DNA of 64,000 bases, taken from positions 186,001 to 250,000 of the forward strand of contig NZ_JAUYRV010000046.1 of assembly GCF_030696665.1 (NCBI RefSeq), read 5' to 3'. Below, piece by piece: positions 60,414 to 64,000 of the stretch (position 1 is the first letter of the stretch; each line of letters begins with the position of its first letter). Origin of the DNA: Novosphingobium sp. (GTDB lineage: Bacteria; Pseudomonadota; Alphaproteobacteria; Sphingomonadales; Sphingomonadaceae). The translations under genes and the position numbers were made by a program. The notes under the pieces were generated by a model, which was not told the origin of the DNA, made no database searches, and was given only the letters and a program-made list of their open reading frames with translations.

Positions 60414-62185
60414 AACTGGGACGCGCCACAAAGTTGACGCTGGTCGCGCTGGTAGCGTCGACCGCTGCACTTTCCGCAGTGCCCGCACAGGCCAACAGCG
60501 CCGCCGTGGATTACTTCAGGGGCCGTGCCGCCCGCACCGCTGTGCCAACGCTCCTCAGCGCCGATGACCGCGGCTATTACAAATCGCTGTTCTCGGCGAT
60601 TGAGCAGGAAGACTGGACCAAGGTTCAGGCCATGTTCTCCCAGCGCAGCGATGGCCCGCTCCATACCGTCGCCCGCTCGCAATACATTCTCGCCGCCACT
60701 TCGCCAAAAGCGGAACTCGCGCCGATCACCGAAGTCCTTACCCGCGCGCCCGATCTGCCTTGGGCCGAACAGCTTGGCCGCCTCGCACTAAAGCGCGGCG
60801 CGAGCGAACTTCCAGACCTTCCGCAATCGCAGCGCTTCGTCTCGCTGCCCAACGTGTCCAAGCGCATCCGCCCACGCTCGATCAGCGATGGCACGATGCC
60901 CGCCAGCGTGTCAGACGCCATACAGGACCGCATCAAATTCGATGATCCTGTCGGCGCGCGCCTTTTGCTCGATGGCATCGACGCCACCCTATCCTCCGAT
61001 GCCCGCGCCGAATGGCGGCAGAAGATCGGCTGGGCCTTCTATATCGAGAATGATGACGCCACCGCCCGCGCCATCGCGCTCAGCGCTACCGAAGGCACCG
61101 GCCCGTGGGTTTCTGAAGCACACTGGACCGCAGGCCTCGCCAGCTTCCGCCTCGGCGATTGCCTCGCTGCTGCAGATTCGTTCGAAAAATCCGCCGGGTC
61201 TGCGCACAACGATGAACTGGCCTCTGCGGCTCATTATTGGGCAAGCCGCGCCTGGACGCGCTGCCGCAAGCCGGAAAAAGTCTCGTCTGCATTGCGCAGC
61301 GCCTCACGCTTCCGCGATACGCTCTATGGCATGATGGCGGTCGAAGCACTCGGCATGCGTGAAAGCCAGCCCTCTGCCGCACCCGATTTTTCGACCAACG
61401 ATTGGCAATCACTGCGCGATGTGCCGAACATTCGCACCGCCGTGCAACTTGCCGAGATCGGCGAGGACGGCCTTGCCGACGAAGTGCTGCGCCATCAGGC
61501 GCGGATCGGAAATCCTGGCCAGTATGCTCCGCTCTCGCGCCTCGCCCGCGATCTGGGCCTGCCATCAACACAGCTTTGGATGGCCTACAATGCACCGTCT
61601 GGTGCGCGTCCGGATGAAGCCGCTCGCTTCCCCGCGCCAAAATGGACGCCGACCACTGGCTGGAAAGTCGACCCCGCCCTTCTGTTCGCACACTCCCTGC
61701 AGGAATCGAACTTCCGCACGTCTGTCACCAGCCCCGCTGGTGCCAAGGGCCTGATGCAACTGCGCCCCGGCACCGCGCGCGATATGTCCAAGGTCGAACC
61801 GATGATGGCCGGGCGCGACAAGCAGCTTGATCTGCCCGACGTGAACCTCGCCTTCGGCCAGCAATATCTCCAGCACTTGCGCGATAATGACGCCACGCAA
61901 GGCCTGCTGCCCAAGGTCATGGCCGCCTACAACGCCGGACCGCTGCCGATCAGCCGCTGGAACACCGAAATTCGCGGTGGCACTGATCCGTTGCTCTGGA
62001 TGGAATCGATCCCTTACTGGGAAACGCGCGGATACGTCGCCATCGTCATGCGCAATTACTGGATGTATGAGCGGCAGGCGGGCGGCCCTTCGGAAAGCCG
62101 GATTGGCCTCGTTCAGGGAATGTGGCCGAAGTTTCCGGGGCTTGCCGGGTCTGAAAATGTTAGGATAGCATCGCGTGGCAATTGA
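60380..62185 (+). CDS. Soluble lytic murein transglycosylase (Slt-type)
   Basis: A 601-aa periplasmic enzyme that cleaves peptidoglycan glycan strands to anhydromuramyl products. An N-terminal signal (KLTLVALVASTAALSAVPAQA) precedes a long alpha-helical superhelical region. The SLT domain carries the catalytic Glu in FAHSLQESNFRTSVTSPAGAKGLMQL, followed by VMAAYNAGPLPISRW. The ATG at 60380 is preceded by GGAG. ATG 60389 is also possible. moaB overlaps its 3' end by 11 bases. Confidence 0.93.
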   Translation: MARMDRNGNGLKLGRATKLTLVALVASTAALSAVPAQANSAAVDYFRGRAARTAVPTLLSADDRGYYKSLFSAIEQEDWTKVQAMFSQRSDGPLHTVARSQYILAATSPKAELAPITEVLTRAPDLPWAEQLGRLALKRGASELPDLPQSQRFVSLPNVSKRIRPRSISDGTMPASVSDAIQDRIKFDDPVGARLLLDGIDATLSSDARAEWRQKIGWAFYIENDDATARAIALSATEGTGPWVSEAHWTAGLASFRLGDCLAAADSFEKSAGSAHNDELASAAHYWASRAWTRCRKPEKVSSALRSASRFRDTLYGMMAVEALGMRESQPSAAPDFSTNDWQSLRDVPNIRTAVQLAEIGEDGLADEVLRHQARIGNPGQYAPLSRLARDLGLPSTQLWMAYNAPSGARPDEAARFPAPKWTPTTGWKVDPALLFAHSLQESNFRTSVTSPAGAKGLMQLRPGTARDMSKVEPMMAGRDKQLDLPDVNLAFGQQYLQHLRDNDATQGLLPKVMAAYNAGPLPISRWNTEIRGGTDPLLWMESIPYWETRGYVAIVMRNYWMYERQAGGPSESRIGLVQGMWPKFPGLAGSENVRIASRGN

Positions 62186-62702
62186 CACCTCGCGTGAGTT
62201 CAAGCCCGTCAACATCGCCCTGCTCACCGTTTCCGACACGCGCGGCCCCGACGAAGACACGTCAGGTGACATTCTGGCCGAACGCGTCAAGGCCAAGGGT
62301 CACCGTCTGGTCGCCCGCGCGATGGAGAAGGACGAGGCTGACCGCATCGTCAATCGTCTCAACAACTGGATCGATGATCGCGGTGTCGATGCCGTGGTCA
62401 TCACCGGAGGCACTGGCCTGACCGGGCGCGACGTGACACCCGAAGCGCTGGAGCGCGTGAAAACGCGCGACATTCCGGGCTTTGGCGAACTGTTCCGTTG
62501 GCTTTCGTTCAAGACCATCGGCACCAGCACAATCCAGTCCCGCGCCTGCGCCGTCGTCGCACGCGGCACTTATATCTTCGCACTTCCCGGCTCGACCGGC
62601 GCGGTCAAGGATGGCTGGGACGGTATCCTCGATGAACAACTCGACAGCCGCAACCGCCCCTGCAATTTTGTAGAACTGATGCCAAGGCTGCTGGAAAAGT
62701 AG
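62175..62702 (+). CDS. moaB: Molybdopterin adenylyltransferase-type protein MoaB
   Basis: A 175-aa protein of the MoaB/MogA family, which adenylates molybdopterin in molybdenum-cofactor synthesis. It shows NIALLTVSDTRGPDEDTSGDIL, VVITGGTGLTGRDVTPEAL, FRWLSFKTIGTSTIQSRA and the late FALPGSTGAVKDGWDGIL. The cofactor would serve the molybdopterin oxidoreductase at 24068-24811. The start is GTG at 62175, inside the end of the transglycosylase gene, so translation is probably coupled. Confidence 0.94.
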   Translation: MAIDTSREFKPVNIALLTVSDTRGPDEDTSGDILAERVKAKGHRLVARAMEKDEADRIVNRLNNWIDDRGVDAVVITGGTGLTGRDVTPEALERVKTRDIPGFGELFRWLSFKTIGTSTIQSRACAVVARGTYIFALPGSTGAVKDGWDGILDEQLDSRNRPCNFVELMPRLLEK

Positions 62703-62753
62703 GCTTTTTCACGCACACTTGCACTATCGTTCCGCTTATGTTCTAATCCTGCC

Positions 62754-63821
62754 ATGTCCATTCACGGCAGAGGTGCGCAATCGGCCCAGGTGCCCACCCG
62801 CTTCGGCCTCGCCACGCGTGAGGCTGACGGCGACTGGCTGGACGCGCGCGGGGAAATCGACGGTCCCGGCCCCAAGCTGCGCACCACCGTCACCGAAGAA
62901 CACCCGCGCTCAATCCTCAGCTTCAACCAATCGCCCGACATTCCCTTCGACCGCTCGGTCAACGCCTATCGCGGCTGCGAACACGGCTGCGTCTATTGTT
63001 ACGCCCGCCCCAGCCACGCCTTCCACGATCTGTCCCCCGGCCTCGATTTCGAAACCAAACTTTTCGCAAAGCCCGATGCGGCAAGGCTTTTGCGCGAGAC
63101 GCTGGCGAAAAGGAGCTACACTCCGGCCCCCATCGCGATGGGCACCAACACCGACCCGTACCAGCCCATAGAGGGGCGCTACCGTATCACGCGGCAGGTG
63201 CTGGAACTCTGCCTTGAACTGCGCCATCCCGTTACGATCACCACAAAATCCGCCCGCGTGCTTGATGATCTGGACCTGCTGGCCGAACTCGCCAAACATC
63301 GGCTGACGGCTGTCGGAATATCGGTCACCAGCCTTGATCCGCGCCTGTCCGGCTTGCTCGAACCGCGCGCATCATCGCCCCCCAAACGACTGGATGCGCT
63401 GGAAAAACTGGTGAGCGCCGGAGTCCCCACCCACGTCTCGGTCGCCCCGGTCGTCCCCGCGATCACTGACCACTTCATCGAAGCCATCCTCGAAGCCGCC
63501 GCCCAGCGCGGCGTCCGCTCCGCGGGTTGGATCATGCTGCGCCTCCCCCATGAAGTCGCCCCGCTGTTCCGAGAGTGGTTGGACACGCACTTCCCGGATC
63601 GCGCCGGGAAGGTCATGTCCATCGTCCAGCAGGTGCGCGGCGGGAAGGACAACGACGCGCAGTTTTTCACCCGGATGAAACCGCAAGGCACCTGGGCCGA
63701 TCTCATCCGCACCCGTTACCGCATCGCCTGCCGCAAACACGGTATCGGCAAGGCCCATGTTGACCTTGATTGCACGCAGTTCAAAAAACCCAGCGCTGAC
63801 GGACAGTTAGACCTGTTTTAG
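62754..63821 (+). CDS. PA0069-family radical SAM protein
   Basis: This 355-aa protein has the radical SAM cluster motif C-x3-C-x2-C in YRGCEHGCVYCYARPSHAF. It then has MGTNTDPYQPIEGRYRITRQVLEL and TITTKSARVLDDLDLLAEL, giving the spore photoproduct lyase-like (Rv2578c/PA0069) pattern. A short N-terminal extension with NQSPDIPFDRSVNAYRGC is characteristic. The reaction of this family is unknown; DNA repair or nucleotide modification has been suggested. It ends 16 bp before a 10-bp tandem repeat belonging to the opposing gene. Confidence 0.92.
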   Translation: MSIHGRGAQSAQVPTRFGLATREADGDWLDARGEIDGPGPKLRTTVTEEHPRSILSFNQSPDIPFDRSVNAYRGCEHGCVYCYARPSHAFHDLSPGLDFETKLFAKPDAARLLRETLAKRSYTPAPIAMGTNTDPYQPIEGRYRITRQVLELCLELRHPVTITTKSARVLDDLDLLAELAKHRLTAVGISVTSLDPRLSGLLEPRASSPPKRLDALEKLVSAGVPTHVSVAPVVPAITDHFIEAILEAAAQRGVRSAGWIMLRLPHEVAPLFREWLDTHFPDRAGKVMSIVQQVRGGKDNDAQFFTRMKPQGTWADLIRTRYRIACRKHGIGKAHVDLDCTQFKKPSADGQLDLF

Positions 63822-63837
63822 GGCGCGTTGGTGTCAC

Positions 63838-63867
63838 TTAGGTGCAGTTAGGTGCATCTAGGTGCAC
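63838..63867 (-). repeat. 10-bp tandem repeat after the acyl-CoA synthetase gene
   Basis: On the minus strand three units in register read TGCACCTAGA, TGCACCTAAC and TGCACCTAAG. They begin directly after the TGA stop plus one base of the gene at 63869. The unit is the same as at 23121-23160, including position relative to the upstream gene's stop codon. Confidence 0.85.
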
Positions 63868-63868
63868 T

Positions 63869-64000
63869 TCAGACAACCTCGCTCCAGCTGTACTCCCGGA
63901 ACTGTTCGCGCAGGTCTTTTTTGCTTATTTTTCCGGTGCCTGTGTGCGGAATCTGGTCCACGAAAGCCACCGCATCGGGCACCCACCACTTCGCCACGTG
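63869..64000 (-). CDS. Acyl-CoA synthetase (AMP-binding), C-terminal end only
   Basis: The right window edge cuts this gene. The last 43 residues are visible: [20 protein letters not shown], then [14 protein letters not shown] and EYSWSEVV. P-x-T-x-T-G-K-I is the conserved motif A10 with the catalytic lysine of acyl-CoA synthetases and related AMP-forming ligases. The sequence WWVPDAV is typical of medium- and long-chain fatty acyl-CoA ligases. Its stop is followed at once by the 10-bp tandem repeat. Confidence 0.88.
   Translation of the reverse strand, partial: HVAKWWVPDAVAFVDQIPHTGTGKISKKDLREQFREYSWSEVV

Overview
The window is a 64 kb piece of a high-GC alphaproteobacterial chromosome, most likely from the order Sphingomonadales (Novosphingobium-like). 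The reasons are a CcrM GANTC methylase, a C4-type 5-aminolevulinate synthase, a crtY-crtI-crtB carotenoid operon, the carboxyspermidine route to spermidine, a topoisomerase I with a long Lys/Ala/Pro tail, a DUF2585 protein and a PA0069-type radical SAM protein. Nearly all of it is core housekeeping DNA. I see no rRNA, tRNA, prophage, transposase, CRISPR array or replication origin, and no gene-free stretch longer than about 250 bases.

Layout. 1-6.5 kb: an SDR fragment, folP, ccrM with a striking GANTC-rich control region, rnhB, a PQQ-type sugar dehydrogenase, a HAD nucleotidase and dapD. 6.5-13.7 kb: small genes, including a 52-aa membrane protein, a 2H-phosphoesterase-like protein, a cupin, a DoxX-like protein, a TauE/SafE permease, a GNAT enzyme, PhnA, a cold-shock protein and a glycine-zipper lipoprotein. 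13.7-14.4 kb: one AT-rich trypsin-like protease gene that looks foreign. 14.4-18.8 kb: thiC with a TPP riboswitch, a flavin monooxygenase and a DUF2585 protein. 18.9-24.8 kb: carotenoid operon crtY-crtI-LOG-crtB, then a cytochrome b561 / molybdopterin oxidoreductase pair. 24.9-31.3 kb: gor and pgi leftward, then lepB-rnc-era-SGNH hydrolase rightward. 31.5-39.4 kb: a membrane glycosyltransferase, topA-dprA-plsY leftward, then murI and a metallo-beta-lactamase-fold protein. 39.5-46.8 kb: hemA, a nitroreductase, and a leftward polyamine cluster of ornithine decarboxylase, NylB-like serine hydrolase, carboxynorspermidine decarboxylase and carboxynorspermidine dehydrogenase. 46.9-50.8 kb: threonine dehydratase, btaA-btaB for a betaine lipid, and two MAPEG proteins. 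50.9-59.5 kb: a long leftward run (electron-transfer flavoprotein dehydrogenase, DUF559 protein, ispE, N-formylglutamate amidohydrolase-like protein, ilvD, lipoprotein, NAD(P)HX repair enzyme, RNA methyltransferase) with many overlapping stops and starts. 59.6-64 kb: a degenerate uracil-DNA-glycosylase-like protein, lytic transglycosylase, moaB, a radical SAM protein and the end of an acyl-CoA synthetase gene.

The most interesting signals are not genes. They are: nine GANTC sites and a 13-bp inverted repeat in about 150 bp in front of ccrM; two copies of GTTCGAAC-N7-GAAC, each about 58 nt upstream of a start codon and in the same orientation; a 10-bp tandem repeat (TGCACCTAGA-like) directly after the stop codons of two unrelated genes; a DUF559 nuclease-like gene bracketed by perfect 36-bp inverted repeats; and three loci of paired inverted REP-like elements. 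All positions come from reading the sequence; database comparisons could not be run.
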